Origin: Roseivirga echinicomitans
GTDB taxonomy: Bacteria > Bacteroidota > Bacteroidia > Cytophagales > Cyclobacteriaceae
Reading direction: 5' to 3'
NCBI RefSeq assembly: GCF_001592935.1
Contig: NZ_LRDB01000012.1
Coordinates: 62,001-126,000 of the forward strand
DNA: 64,000 bases
Below, in pieces: positions 36,177-45,437 of the stretch. Numbering within the stretch: the stretch's first letter is position 1; each line of letters starts with the position of its first letter. The notes under the pieces were generated by a model. The model was given only the letters and a program-made list of their open reading frames with translations. It made no database searches and had not been told where the DNA came from. A program made the translations under genes and the position numbers.

Positions 36177-36725
36177 TTGAAGGAGCAAACGGTAGGCGAA
36201 TATAAGCAAGTTATAGAGGCCTGTAAAGACATATTTCTTAAGAAAACCAAAGACTACGGAACGGCATGGAGAATCCTCAGGCTGCCATCTATCACCGATC
36301 AGATTTTCATCAAGGCCAAACGCATTCAATCTATTCAAAACAAAGGAAACCAGAAAGTAGTGGATGATATCGCTGGAGAGTTCATTGGGATTATAAACTA
36401 CTGTGTTATTGCCTTGATCCAAATGGAATTGGGAGAGGATGAGCCTTTCGAAGTAGCGGTAGAAACTTTGGAGCCACTATATGATGAAAAAGTAGAAAGT
36501 ACTTTTAATCTGTTAATGGACAAAAACCACGATTATGGTGAAGCTTGGCGCGACATGCGCGTAAGTTCTATGACGGATATTATTCTAATGAAATTGCTTC
36601 GGGTGAAGCAAATTGAGGACAATCAAGGACAAACCATTATTTCTGAAGGAATTGATGCCAATTATCAAGACATGATCAATTACGCAGTGTTTTGTTTGAT
36701 CTTAATGAAATTTTCAAAATCATGA
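36177..36725 (+). CDS. DUF1599 protein with internally duplicated domain
   Basis: This 182-residue soluble protein starts at a TTG. It consists of two homologous halves: residues ~18-85 (FLKKTKDYGTAWRILRLPSI... IINYCVIALIQMEL) and ~108-180 (LMDKNHDYGEAWRDMRVSSM... MINYAVFCLILMKF). Each half carries the DYGxAWR signature followed by three helices. The family (DUF1599) is of unknown biochemical role and has been linked to nucleotide modification; I cannot confirm that here. It is translationally coupled (ATGA) to the next gene and divergent from folP. Confidence 0.82.
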   Translation: MKEQTVGEYKQVIEACKDIFLKKTKDYGTAWRILRLPSITDQIFIKAKRIQSIQNKGNQKVVDDIAGEFIGIINYCVIALIQMELGEDEPFEVAVETLEPLYDEKVESTFNLLMDKNHDYGEAWRDMRVSSMTDIILMKLLRVKQIEDNQGQTIISEGIDANYQDMINYAVFCLILMKFSKS

Positions 36726-37714
36726 AACTATTGACCACAATTTCTAGGTATTTGGTAGGCGCACTTTTTATTTTCTCTGGCCTTATTAAGATTAACGACC
36801 CCGTTGGCACACAAATAAAGTTGGAAGAATATTTCACCGTTTTCTCGGTCGATATCGCTCCATTTTTTGAAACCCTAAAACCAGCGGCACTGTTCCTCTC
36901 GGTTTTGCTTTCCACTCTTGAAATTGTACTCGGACTGGCTGTTTTGTTAAAGTATAAACCACAACTTGTAACCAAGCTGCTTTTCGCGATGATCGTGTTT
37001 TTTACCTTCCTTACTTTTTATTCTGCGTACTTCAATAAAGTAACCGATTGTGGTTGTTTTGGAGACGCCATAAAACTTACCCCTTGGGAATCGTTCACTA
37101 AAGATATTATTCTGTTGGCCTTAATTCTAGTGCTATTCTTTAATCGGAAGAAAGAAGAAATTACTTTGGCCTTTAAGAATAAGTCGATAGTCCTGGCTGG
37201 AACGCTTGTGTTTTGCTTGGTAGTTTCATTTTTGGCCATTGCTCATTTACCTTTTATCGATTTCAGGGCCTATAAGGAAGGTACTCATATTCCAACCGAA
37301 ATGCTCCCCCCACCGAACGAGCCAAATGAGGTGCCTAAGATTTCCAACTTTGCCATGTGGAGTGATACCGCAGATGAAACTCAGAGTATCTTGACTGGAA
37401 GGAAATTGTTGGTGGTAATTCATGAAGCTGAAAAAACTAATGATAAATCGTATGTCGATTTAAACTCCTTGATCAGTGCGTTAGGAAATCAAGTGGAGGT
37501 AATAGCCCTTACCTCATCATCAGGTGAACAGTTTGAAACATTAAGACACAGCGTTCAGTTGGCCATTCCTTATGTTTATTCTGATGCGACTTTACTTAAA
37601 ACTATGGTGCGTTCAAACCCAGGTTTAGTGCTGGTGGAAAACGGGACTATATTGAAAAAATGGCATTATAACGACATCCCATCGGCCAGCGATTTAATGT
37701 CGAACTTTAGATAA
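36722..37714 (+). CDS. DoxX/MauE-like membrane protein with periplasmic domain (BT_3928 family)
   Basis: The preferred start is the ATG at 36722 overlapping the previous stop (ATGA), giving MKLLTTISRYLVGALFIFSG; the ATG at 36692 lies inside the upstream gene. Four N-terminal membrane helices contain the DoxX signature LVGALFIFSGLIKINDPVG, and DCGCFGDAIKLTPWESFTKD matches the MauE-like cysteine pair. A further helix (~residues 155-175) leads to a ~165-residue C-terminal domain resembling a degenerate thioredoxin-like fold without a CxxC. A redox role is plausible by family. aroK follows without any gap. Confidence 0.82.
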   Translation: MKLLTTISRYLVGALFIFSGLIKINDPVGTQIKLEEYFTVFSVDIAPFFETLKPAALFLSVLLSTLEIVLGLAVLLKYKPQLVTKLLFAMIVFFTFLTFYSAYFNKVTDCGCFGDAIKLTPWESFTKDIILLALILVLFFNRKKEEITLAFKNKSIVLAGTLVFCLVVSFLAIAHLPFIDFRAYKEGTHIPTEMLPPPNEPNEVPKISNFAMWSDTADETQSILTGRKLLVVIHEAEKTNDKSYVDLNSLISALGNQVEVIALTSSSGEQFETLRHSVQLAIPYVYSDATLLKTMVRSNPGLVLVENGTILKKWHYNDIPSASDLMSNFR

Positions 37715-38233
37715 ATGGGTCAAGTCCAGCGAATTTACTTAGTGGGATTGCCAGCCTCCGGCAAAACAACAATAGGTAAGCAATTGGCCGAACACTTAGG
37801 TGTCCAGTTCATAGATTTGGATACCGAAATTGAAAAAGTGGTGGGTCAATCTATTCCCGAATACTTCAGTTTTCAAGGAGAAGGGAATTTCAGGATTATT
37901 GAGAAAGAAACCCTCAGAAACCTTGGCTCAACAAACGACCAGTTTGTGATGGCTACTGGAGGAGGAGCGCCTTGCTTTCACTTTAATATGGATCACATGA
38001 ATGAAATGGGGATTACTGTATTTTTAGATGTGAGTCCTGGAGATTTAGCCTTAAGAATAATAGATCAGGGCGTTGAAAAAAGGCCATTATTCAAAAGTTA
38101 TGATCAGCAAGACTTGATTCAGGAAGTACGCGATTTGGCTGAAGGTAGACTCTCTTTTTACAATGAGGCTAAAATAAAAATGCGAGACAATCGAATCACA
38201 TTGGATAAGATTGTCTCGCATTTAGAGCCTTAA
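37715..38233 (+). CDS. aroK: Shikimate kinase
   Basis: This 172-residue P-loop kinase has Walker A VGLPASGKTTIGK, the shikimate-binding segment IDLDTEIEKVVGQSIPEYF, GEGNFRIIEKETL (with Arg), and the Walker B-like ATGGGAPCF. It phosphorylates shikimate in the chorismate pathway. The ATG directly follows the preceding TAA. Its last ~18 codons overlap a 12-bp perfect inverted repeat (38181-38220) that looks like a terminator, so coding and termination signals are superimposed. Confidence 0.95.
   Translation: MGQVQRIYLVGLPASGKTTIGKQLAEHLGVQFIDLDTEIEKVVGQSIPEYFSFQGEGNFRIIEKETLRNLGSTNDQFVMATGGGAPCFHFNMDHMNEMGITVFLDVSPGDLALRIIDQGVEKRPLFKSYDQQDLIQEVRDLAEGRLSFYNEAKIKMRDNRITLDKIVSHLEP
38175..38224 (-). 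terminator. Hairpin terminator embedded in the 3' end of aroK
   Basis: TGCGAGACAATC (38181-38192) pairs perfectly with GATTGTCTCGCA (38209-38220). AAA on one side and TTT on the other extend the stem to about 15 bp. On the minus strand the hairpin is followed by TTTTTATTTT, so it should terminate the convergent porin gene (stop at 38241). On the plus strand only TTTA follows, so readout there is weaker. Confidence 0.8.
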
Positions 38234-38240
38234 ACTGAGT

Positions 38241-39779
38241 TTAGAAATTCAATCCGAAAGTCAGTTTAGCATTTGTGAAATTATGTTTGATTGTTGTTAA
38301 TGGCGAATCCTCAAGTACCGCCATTCTGTAGCTTCTAAATGACTCATCGTATTTGGTATTGACAAGAGCAAAGTCAAAGAAGTATTTGCCCATATTGATC
38401 CCTAATCCCCCTGAGACGATCTTTTTTGATCTATCTAAATCTACTTCGTCAAAATTACTTTTATAGGGGTCACCATAATTTGCATAGCCCACTCTAAACC
38501 TGAACATTTCATAGCGGTATTCACCGCCTAGTTTGACATTAGTTACAGAGTTGTAAATATTTTCTATTGTTCTGTTGTCGTTTCCCGAAAAGAAATCACT
38601 TGACGATACATTCGCATTTGCATAATTTAAGTGCTCAATATCGGCAGTGATAAAGCCATTTTTGTTGAAGAAAAAGGCCAACCCAGCGTTAAGCTTTGCT
38701 GGTGTTCTCAAATTGAAGGTGGAAATGAAGATGTCGGTGGCCGTTTGTAAGGTGTTCAACACGGTGTCCTCCAAGATCAAACGGTTATTCTGATCATCTC
38801 TGAAATTTGAAACATCGTAATTGTTCCATTCGGAAGTGTAAACATTATCTCCTTCCTCATTGAAATTATAAAAAGTAGGAGAGGTATAAGACAAACCGAT
38901 TCTTAATACATCTACTGGACGAACAATAGCGCCAATATTGAAATTTATTCCGGTGCCATTTAATTCAAGTCTTTCATCAATTTTAAAGGTAGAAAGTGGT
39001 TCATTATTGAAGCTTTCAGTATAAATTCTACTGTTCGAATAGCTAGAAGATGTAATCCCCATTCCGGCACCTAAATATATTTTATCATCAAAATTGGTTC
39101 CGTAAGCGATGTTCACTTGATCGGTGTAACCTTTGGTTCTAATCGTTTCAGTTTGTGTTGGGAAGCCCAGTACAGGGGAGTGGTAAAGTGTCTGATCATT
39201 TGGGTTGGGATTAATGATGTAATGATCGTATCCGGTTTGTGCAATACCATTGAGCTCATCAGGAAAAAAACCGTCCGCCTGCTGAAGCATATTGTCGATA
39301 ATGGAGTTATCCCCATTGTAGCCACTCGATAGCACATTTCTATTAAAGTCGTTGATTCTATTATAAGTGATGGCCAATGAACCACCTCTAAATGAACCCG
39401 GGATTAAATCTCCTTTATTGAAATTGATCACTACGCCTAAATTGGCAATGGAGAACTTATTGGCTTCATCTTTATTCGTGGAGCCAAAGGAGTTTCCTTC
39501 TGTTTGTAGAGAAGAAAAGCCAGGGGTGAAAGTAAACTGTGACCTATTAAATACACCTAGCCCTGCGGGGTTATAAATGGCGGAACTAATATCGCCCCCT
39601 AACACCGAGCCTGAACCAGCCAAAGCTGAGAACCGTGCCGTCCCGAAATTTTGCAACTGACTATACCTTAAGGCATCATTATAGTAGCCAAAAGATCCTT
39701 GTTGAATCTGTGCCTGAGAGGTTTGAAATAGGCAAACCACGCCCAGGCTTATCATAATAAGCTTTATTCCAAGTTTCAT
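38241..39779 (-). CDS. FadL/OmpP1-like outer-membrane beta-barrel protein
   Basis: This 512-residue protein has a signal peptide ending TSQAQ. An N-terminal region characteristic of the OmpP1/FadL/TodX family follows (FGTARFSALAGSGSVLGGDISSAIYNPAGLG, partly quoted as GGDISSAIYNPAGLG), then amphipathic beta strands ending in an aromatic C-terminus (KLTFGLNF). FadL-type channels take up hydrophobic substrates. The gene lies downstream of the Ser-rich lipoprotein gene by 26 bases, so the two are probably cotranscribed. Confidence 0.83.
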   Translation of the reverse strand: MKLGIKLIMISLGVVCLFQTSQAQIQQGSFGYYNDALRYSQLQNFGTARFSALAGSGSVLGGDISSAIYNPAGLGVFNRSQFTFTPGFSSLQTEGNSFGSTNKDEANKFSIANLGVVINFNKGDLIPGSFRGGSLAITYNRINDFNRNVLSSGYNGDNSIIDNMLQQADGFFPDELNGIAQTGYDHYIINPNPNDQTLYHSPVLGFPTQTETIRTKGYTDQVNIAYGTNFDDKIYLGAGMGITSSSYSNSRIYTESFNNEPLSTFKIDERLELNGTGINFNIGAIVRPVDVLRIGLSYTSPTFYNFNEEGDNVYTSEWNNYDVSNFRDDQNNRLILEDTVLNTLQTATDIFISTFNLRTPAKLNAGLAFFFNKNGFITADIEHLNYANANVSSSDFFSGNDNRTIENIYNSVTNVKLGGEYRYEMFRFRVGYANYGDPYKSNFDEVDLDRSKKIVSGGLGINMGKYFFDFALVNTKYDESFRSYRMAVLEDSPLTTIKHNFTNAKLTFGLNF

Positions 39780-39805
39780 GTTTTGTGAGTTTTTTGTGAG
39801 TATTA

Positions 39806-41314
39806 TTAATTACCTCTTCCGCTTCTTGATGAACTACTTTTAGTTGAGCTCGAGCTTGAACTGCTACTATTACCAGATCTACTGCTAGAGCTTGAACTTG
39901 AATTTCCACTTCTTGAAGAAGAACTGCTAACCGTTCCAGATGACCTACTAGAAGAAGAGTTATTGCTGCTGCTTCTATTGGATGAGACACCACTACTTCT
40001 ACTAGATGAGCTTGAAGAAGACCTGCTGCTTGAAACGCCTGAATTTCTACTGCTGCTACTTGATGATCGGCTATAGCTTGGTGTAGCAGACCTTGTAGAA
40101 CTGGATCTACTAAACAGGTTACTGCTTGAAGAACTGCTTCTTCCTGAAACAACACTAGAACTGGATGCTGACCTTGAATCTGCATAAGTCTGTGATCTGC
40201 TGCTTCTCGCGTTACTACTTCTTACTACGTTTGACCGTGTTAATCGGCTATCATTTGAAAACTGATAAGCATTAGTGTTTACTCTAGAGCTTCTTGCGTT
40301 ACCAGATGAAGTAGCTGTTGAGCTATTTCTTCCACCAACTACTTGGAAACCATCTGCCCCCCCTGCTCTTGATCCTTGGGCCCCTAAATTACTTGCATAT
40401 CTAGACGAACGTGTATTAGGAGTTGAGCCATTGATAGCATCAGTTCTCACGCTGCTTACAGAAGTTGAACTTATCCTACCGCCTCTCGTGATATCTCTGT
40501 CATCTCTACTTCCTTCTTTATTGTAGTAATAATTGTGGTAATAATTACCAGTGTAATATCTGCCAGGGTTTCTATTGTTTATATCCCACCACCCGTAATA
40601 ATTCACGTAGTATGGTGAATAAAAATCTCTATAACTCCATGGCGAGCCATAATATGGTGACCTGATGAAGAAATTTGATGGTCCGTAGAAGTTGTTTAAA
40701 GTAACATAAGACATACTTACATAGAAGCCAGGGTAAAAAACACTCGACCCAAATATATCTAGGCCAACTCTAGGGACAGTCAATCCATTCCTTCTCTTAC
40801 CATATCCTCCTGATAGGTAGGTGTTCATTCTAGAATCTCGGTTTAGATAATATTGTTCGTACCAAGCCAATTGAAACTGAAAGTCATTTACCATTATCTT
40901 ATTAAAACTCCATTTATCCCAATCTGTATTCCAATCCAAGGGAAGTTCATAATAGGCCAAATTTTCGTTTTCATAATCATAAATAAAGTCATCGTAGTTC
41001 AAGTCTCTAGCTTGCTTAACAATGGGGCCTTCTTCAAAATAAACTACTTCTCCATCTTGGCTATTGTTGTATTTACTTACCAATGTAGGGTCTACCGATT
41101 CGCTTGAATAATCGCCTAACGAAAATGCTTTTTCGTTAGATGACTCAATTTCTTGTGTCGATTCAATAATCGTTGGTTTACTAGTCCTGTCTGCTGATGT
41201 AAAATATACATCATCATACTCTTGAGAAGATTGAAATTGGTCTGGTGCGCATGCAAACACGGCAAGCATACTGAGTGGTGCCATTAAAATTCGGATGTAG
41301 TCTCGTTTTTTCAT
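39806..41314 (-). CDS. Ser/Arg-rich low-complexity lipoprotein
   Basis: This 502-residue protein has a type II signal (lipobox VFAC, Cys22). Residues ~23-260 are acidic then Tyr/Asn-rich (YDDVYFTSADR near the start; many NYY, PYY, GWW clusters). From ~290 to the end the sequence becomes a Ser-Arg mix, with long Ser runs broken by RS, and ends SSSSRSGRGN. No domain is recognised. The tail is likely disordered and, if surface-exposed, could act as an adhesive or a phosphate- or polyanion-binding brush. The codon bias in the tail opens long shadow frames that are not genes. Confidence 0.8.
   Translation of the reverse strand: MKKRDYIRILMAPLSMLAVFACAPDQFQSSQEYDDVYFTSADRTSKPTIIESTQEIESSNEKAFSLGDYSSESVDPTLVSKYNNSQDGEVVYFEEGPIVKQARDLNYDDFIYDYENENLAYYELPLDWNTDWDKWSFNKIMVNDFQFQLAWYEQYYLNRDSRMNTYLSGGYGKRRNGLTVPRVGLDIFGSSVFYPGFYVSMSYVTLNNFYGPSNFFIRSPYYGSPWSYRDFYSPYYVNYYGWWDINNRNPGRYYTGNYYHNYYYNKEGSRDDRDITRGGRISSTSVSSVRTDAINGSTPNTRSSRYASNLGAQGSRAGGADGFQVVGGRNSSTATSSGNARSSRVNTNAYQFSNDSRLTRSNVVRSSNARSSRSQTYADSRSASSSSVVSGRSSSSSSNLFSRSSSTRSATPSYSRSSSSSSRNSGVSSSRSSSSSSSRSSGVSSNRSSSNNSSSSRSSGTVSSSSSRSGNSSSSSSSRSGNSSSSSSSSTKSSSSRSGRGN
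39809..40320 (-). repeat. Low-complexity Ser/Arg-coding tract
   Basis: About 500 bases of near-repetitive AGT/TCA/AGA codons encode the C-terminal Ser/Arg tail of the lipoprotein. On the plus strand it reads as recurring CTACT, CTTGAAG and AGAAG motifs. Such tracts are prone to slippage and assembly error, so the exact length may vary between strains. Confidence 0.7.
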
Positions 41315-41386
41315 GATGTTTCCTCCTTGGCTTTTTTAAGTTAACGTGTATTTATCAAAATGGGTCGATAAAATAATCGAATGATA

Positions 41387-41394
41387 TATCTTTG
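41387..41394 (+). promoter_or_regulatory. Candidate -7 element (TAnnTTTG) for proS
   Basis: TATCTTTG fits the TAnnTTTG consensus and lies 53 bases before the proS ATG, in the 133-base region divergent from the Ser-rich lipoprotein. A matching -33 TTTG is not obvious. Confidence 0.4.
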
Positions 41395-41447
41395 TAAGAA
41401 CTATTTTAACAACCGTTAACAAACAAGATTCATACCAAACAACTGAT

Positions 41448-42926
41448 ATGAGCAAAGGATTACCAAAAAGAAGTGAAGATTACTCATTGTGGTACAATGA
41501 ACTGGTAAAAAAAGCAGATTTAGCTGAAAATTCACCCGTTCGTGGTTGCATGGTGATTAAGCCCTATGGCTTTTCCATCTGGGAGAAAATGCAGGCTGAA
41601 ATTGATAGAATGTTTAAAGAGACAGGGCATGTGAATGCATACTTTCCTCTTTTCATTCCGAAATCATACCTGAGTAAGGAAGCAGATCACGTAGAGGGGT
41701 TTGCCAAGGAATGTGCCGTAGTCACTCATTATCGATTGATGAAGGACCCTAATGGAAAGGGAGTGGTAGTTGATCCTGATGCTAAATTAGAGGAAGAGCT
41801 CATCGTGAGACCGACTTCTGAGACGGTGATATGGAGCACTTATAAAAACTGGGTTCAGTCTTACAGAGATTTACCGCTCCTTATTAATCAATGGGCAAAT
41901 GTTGTTCGTTGGGAAATGCGTACACGCCTTTTCTTAAGAACTGCCGAATTTCTTTGGCAAGAAGGTCATACGGCTCACGCTACTAAGCAAGAAGCCATTG
42001 ACGAATCTGTTCAAATGATGAATGTTTATGCTCAGTTCGCTGAAGAGTTTATGGCCATGCCTGTGGTAAAGGGTATAAAATCCGAAAGCGAAAGATTTGC
42101 GGGTGCTGTAGAAACCTATTGTATCGAGGCTTTGATGCAAGATGGAAAGGCACTTCAAGCAGGAACTTCTCACTTTTTAGGGCAGAATTTCGCAAAGGCT
42201 TTTGATGTAAAGTTCGCCAGCAAAGAAGGAACACAAGAATACGTTTGGGGTACTTCATGGGGCGTGAGCACTCGATTAATCGGAGCACTTATCATGGCCC
42301 ATTCAGACGATCAAGGCTTGGTGCTTCCGCCAAAATTGGCTCCAATTCAGGTGGTCATTGTGCCTATATATAAAGGAGAAGAGCAGCTTCAAACTATTTC
42401 CGATAAAGTAGCAGAGTTAACTAAATGCTTAAAGGCCAAAGGTATTTCTGTCAAATTCGATAACAGAGATACTTACAAACCTGGTTTCAAGTTTGCTGAA
42501 TGGGAATTGAAAGGTGTGCCTGTAAGGTTGGCCATTGGTCCGAAGGACCTAGAGAACAATACTGTTGAAATTGCCCGAAGAGACACCGGTGTCAAAGAGC
42601 TTTTTAACTTAGAAGGTAACTTGGCTGATAAACTAGAGGCTTTGTTGGACGAGATTCAGAGTTCTATTTATCAAAAGGCATTCGATTTCAGGGCAGAAAA
42701 TACCACTGAAGTTGATACTTATGATGACTTCAAAAAGGTACTTGAGGGGCAGGGTGGTTTTGTTTCTGCCCATTGGGATGGCACTTCTGAAACGGAAGAT
42801 AGAATTAAGACAGAGACCAAAGCGACTATTCGTTGTATTCCTTTAGATAGAAAGGAAGAAGCTGGAGTTTGTATCTATTCTGGGAAACCATCAACAGGCC
42901 GAGTACTTTTTGCAAAGGCTTATTGA
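41448..42926 (+). CDS. proS: Prolyl-tRNA synthetase (archaeal/eukaryotic-like, type 3)
   Basis: This 492-residue class II aminoacyl-tRNA synthetase has motif 2/3 segments [19 protein letters not shown] and [20 protein letters not shown], and [11 protein letters not shown]-terminal anticodon-binding domain ([12 protein letters not shown] onward) and the short terminal domain ending VLFAKAY are typical of type 3 ProS. It lacks the editing insertion of the long bacterial type. It charges tRNA(Pro). The gene is followed by nfeD after 44 bases. Confidence 0.95.
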   Translation: MSKGLPKRSEDYSLWYNELVKKADLAENSPVRGCMVIKPYGFSIWEKMQAEIDRMFKETGHVNAYFPLFIPKSYLSKEADHVEGFAKECAVVTHYRLMKDPNGKGVVVDPDAKLEEELIVRPTSETVIWSTYKNWVQSYRDLPLLINQWANVVRWEMRTRLFLRTAEFLWQEGHTAHATKQEAIDESVQMMNVYAQFAEEFMAMPVVKGIKSESERFAGAVETYCIEALMQDGKALQAGTSHFLGQNFAKAFDVKFASKEGTQEYVWGTSWGVSTRLIGALIMAHSDDQGLVLPPKLAPIQVVIVPIYKGEEQLQTISDKVAELTKCLKAKGISVKFDNRDTYKPGFKFAEWELKGVPVRLAIGPKDLENNTVEIARRDTGVKELFNLEGNLADKLEALLDEIQSSIYQKAFDFRAENTTEVDTYDDFKKVLEGQGGFVSAHWDGTSETEDRIKTETKATIRCIPLDRKEEAGVCIYSGKPSTGRVLFAKAY

Positions 42927-42970
42927 TGTGGTTAAATAATAGTATATTCGAACAAGTTTAAACAGAGTTC

Positions 42971-43447
42971 ATGAGCGATTGGATAACAATAATATTACTT
43001 GTCGTAATTGGGTTAGCATTAATCTATGTGGAACTACTTTTTGTTCCCGGAACTACCATTGTTGGAGTTGTAGGTTTTTTGTTGACTTGTGTGGGAGTGT
43101 ATTTAACCTATGAAAATCATGGGTCAACCGCTGGAAATTATGTGCTTGTTGGCTCTTTTGCCGTATCAGCTATAGCTATTTACTTTAGCTTTAAGTCAAA
43201 GGCATGGGAACGCTATTCACTCAAAGGTTCAAACAACACAAAAGTGAATGATGGTTATTCTGAGGGGCTTGCACTAGAAATGGCTGGTGTTGCCATTTCG
43301 GATTTGAAACCCATTGGTAAGGCTGAATTTGGCGAAAAAACTTATGAAGTAACTTCTCCAGGTTTTTACATTGAATCAGGAAGCAAAATTAAGATCATCC
43401 ATTTAGTGGGTAATCGTATTACAGTAGATTTATTAAATAATAACTAG
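42971..43447 (+). CDS. NfeD-like membrane protein
   Basis: This 158-residue protein has three membrane helices ([56 protein letters not shown]) and a C-terminal OB-fold ([15 protein letters not shown]... [16 protein letters not shown]). This is the short NfeD form lacking the protease domain. NfeD proteins work with SPFH/flotillin partners. The floA gene begins two bases after its stop, a classic pairing, which makes the assignment firm. Confidence 0.9.
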   Translation: MSDWITIILLVVIGLALIYVELLFVPGTTIVGVVGFLLTCVGVYLTYENHGSTAGNYVLVGSFAVSAIAIYFSFKSKAWERYSLKGSNNTKVNDGYSEGLALEMAGVAISDLKPIGKAEFGEKTYEVTSPGFYIESGSKIKIIHLVGNRITVDLLNNN

Positions 43448-43449
43448 AT

Positions 43450-44454
43450 ATGCAGGATTACATTGTTTTGATAGCGGTTGGAGCGGGCATAATTGTCTTC
43501 TTCTCCTTTTTTTATTTTGTACCAGTTGGACTCTGGATTACTGCCAGATTCTCTGGTGTAAGAGTGAGTTTATTGGCGTTAGTGTTAATGCGAGTAAGAA
43601 AAGTGCCGCCAAGAATTATTATTGATTCAATGATTACTGCAACTAAAGCAGGGCTTGAATTGACAACTGATGAACTGGAAACGCACTACTTAGCAGGAGG
43701 TCATGTGCCATCAGTAATTAAAGCATTAATCTCTGCAGATAAAGCAAATATTACATTAGGCTTTAAACAAGCCACAGCAATTGATCTTGCTGGTAGAGAT
43801 GTATTTGAAGCAGTTCAGATTTCTGTAAACCCTAAAGTAATCACTACCCCTAAAGTAGCTGCTGTAGCTGCCGATGGTATTCAGTTGGTGGCAGTGGCAA
43901 GAGTAACGGTGAGAGCAAACATCCAACAATTGGTGGGGGGGGCTGGTGAAGACACGATCCTCGCTAGAGTAGGAGAAGGTATTGTAACCTCAATTGGTTC
44001 TGCAGCTTCACATAAAGAAGTATTGGCCAATCCTGATAAAATCTCAAAACTGGTATTGAGCCGTGGTTTGGATGCTGGAACAGCATTTGAGATCCTTTCA
44101 ATTGATATTGCAGATGTAGATGTAGGAGTGAACATTGGAGCGATACTTCAAACGGACCAAGCACAAGCTGACTTGAAAGTAGCTGAAGCTAAAGCGGAAG
44201 AGAGAAGAGCAATGGCTGTGGCCGAAGAACAAGAAATGAAAGCCAAGTCGCAAGAGGCAAGAGCTAAGGTAATTGAAGCAGAAGCGGAAGTACCTAGAGC
44301 GTTGGCCGAAGCTTTCAGAAGTGGTCGTTTAGGAGTGATGGATTATTATAAAATGGAAAATATTCAGGCCGATACTGACATGAGAGAATCCATAGCTAAT
44401 CCAGAGCAAAAGGCGACTACAAGAAGAAAGCCAGACGATAAGGATAAAAAATAA
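43450..44454 (+). CDS. floA: Flotillin-like protein FloA
   Basis: This 334-residue protein has one N-terminal membrane helix ([20 protein letters not shown]). An SPFH-type domain follows ([25 protein letters not shown] in part; [16 protein letters not shown] region), then an Ala/Glu-rich coiled coil ([18 protein letters not shown]). The family is UPF0365/FloA, which organises membrane microdomains. The coiled coil and the C-terminal Lys-rich tail ([12 protein letters not shown]) should be cytoplasmic. It is cotranscribed with nfeD and followed by a terminator. Confidence 0.92.
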   Translation: MQDYIVLIAVGAGIIVFFSFFYFVPVGLWITARFSGVRVSLLALVLMRVRKVPPRIIIDSMITATKAGLELTTDELETHYLAGGHVPSVIKALISADKANITLGFKQATAIDLAGRDVFEAVQISVNPKVITTPKVAAVAADGIQLVAVARVTVRANIQQLVGGAGEDTILARVGEGIVTSIGSAASHKEVLANPDKISKLVLSRGLDAGTAFEILSIDIADVDVGVNIGAILQTDQAQADLKVAEAKAEERRAMAVAEEQEMKAKSQEARAKVIEAEAEVPRALAEAFRSGRLGVMDYYKMENIQADTDMRESIANPEQKATTRRKPDDKDKK

Positions 44455-44476
44455 GAACTTCCTTAAGAGAAAATTT

Positions 44477-44508
44477 AAATGGGCTGTCCTTTCGGGTGGC
44501 CCATTTTT
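44477..44508. terminator. Rho-independent terminator after floA
   Basis: A G-U-containing stem AAATGGGCTGTCC/GGGTGGCCCATTT (44477-44489 with 44494-44506), four-base loop TTTC, runs into TTTTT. It lies between convergent floA and the EamA transporter, whose stop is at 44510, and could serve both because AAAT flanks the other side. Confidence 0.8.
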
Positions 44509-44509
44509 G

Positions 44510-45382
44510 TTATACGCTTATCAAAACAAGGGCTACGATAGCGAGAACAATCCCTATAATATTAAGCTTGCTGGGGTATTCTCTGAAAATGAATGCGGCT
44601 AAAATTGTTGAAGTAATGATGATTCCGATGTTCAATACAGGGTATAGTACTGCGCCATTGTTGTCGAAAGCAGAAAGGGCTTTGATTTGGAAGTAAATGG
44701 AAAAGTAATTGGGAATACCGAGATAAAGACCTCCCATAATCTCTTTTTTAGTCACCTTAATTTTCTTTACCAAAATCACAATGCTGCCAATAATAAATGC
44801 AGTACCAAAAGTGATTATAGGGTAGATACCTTCTATATGGACTTCAATTAAGTTTTCACTGGCGTAATTTAACCAAGTGTCTAATGCGCCTCCCATTAAG
44901 AATACAACAAAAGGTAGGGCTACATAGCCAATAGATAAGGGTTCTTTTACTTCTAGTGATACCTTCTTCTTAGACACCAAGAATATGGCCACAAAAGCGG
45001 TAACAATACCGATGTAGTTCCAAGGGCCTAGTTCTGAAGTGCCAATTTTCAAAATGAACAAGCTAAACAAAACTGGAATGGCCAGCGACATTTTGGTCGC
45101 TACCGTAGCTACTGCAACACCCCTTAATTGGGTAGTTAAAGCCATGAGGTAAAATGTCCCTATAAATAATAAACCCAATGCTGAAGCACTATAGAACCAA
45201 GGTTGGTCGAAAGCGATGTTTGACTTTATATTTCCAAAACCAACATAAATGCTTCCAGTGATTACGCAAATCAAGTAATTGGTAACAATGGCGGGGAAGG
45301 TGTTAATTTTAAACCTTGTAAACGATCTAAAAGATAGAAAAACTGCAACGTTGCCCAGTATAGCGAGTAGAAGGTAAAGCAT
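44510..45382 (-). CDS. EamA/DMT-family transporter
   Basis: This 290-residue protein has ten predicted membrane helices arranged as two five-helix repeats, the drug/metabolite transporter architecture. The second repeat's signature is in LKALSAFDNNGAVLYPVLNIGI (shown in part) and AFIFREYPSKLNIIGIVLAI. The substrate cannot be inferred. It is a single gene divergent from the glycan operon; the 55-base gap must hold both promoters. Confidence 0.83.
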   Translation of the reverse strand: MLYLLLAILGNVAVFLSFRSFTRFKINTFPAIVTNYLICVITGSIYVGFGNIKSNIAFDQPWFYSASALGLLFIGTFYLMALTTQLRGVAVATVATKMSLAIPVLFSLFILKIGTSELGPWNYIGIVTAFVAIFLVSKKKVSLEVKEPLSIGYVALPFVVFLMGGALDTWLNYASENLIEVHIEGIYPIITFGTAFIIGSIVILVKKIKVTKKEIMGGLYLGIPNYFSIYFQIKALSAFDNNGAVLYPVLNIGIIITSTILAAFIFREYPSKLNIIGIVLAIVALVLISV

Positions 45383-45437
45383 AACGCGCGAAGATACAGA
45401 ATAGATTAATTGTTACTTTAGTGATTAAATAACTGCC

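Noticed and set aside
39679-40185. 168-codon minus-strand frame rich in Val, Leu, Gln and Ala
   Set aside because: It is an alternative reading of the Ser/Arg-coding tract of the lipoprotein at 39806-41314 and reaches into the porin gene; no family resemblance and no separate regulatory space.
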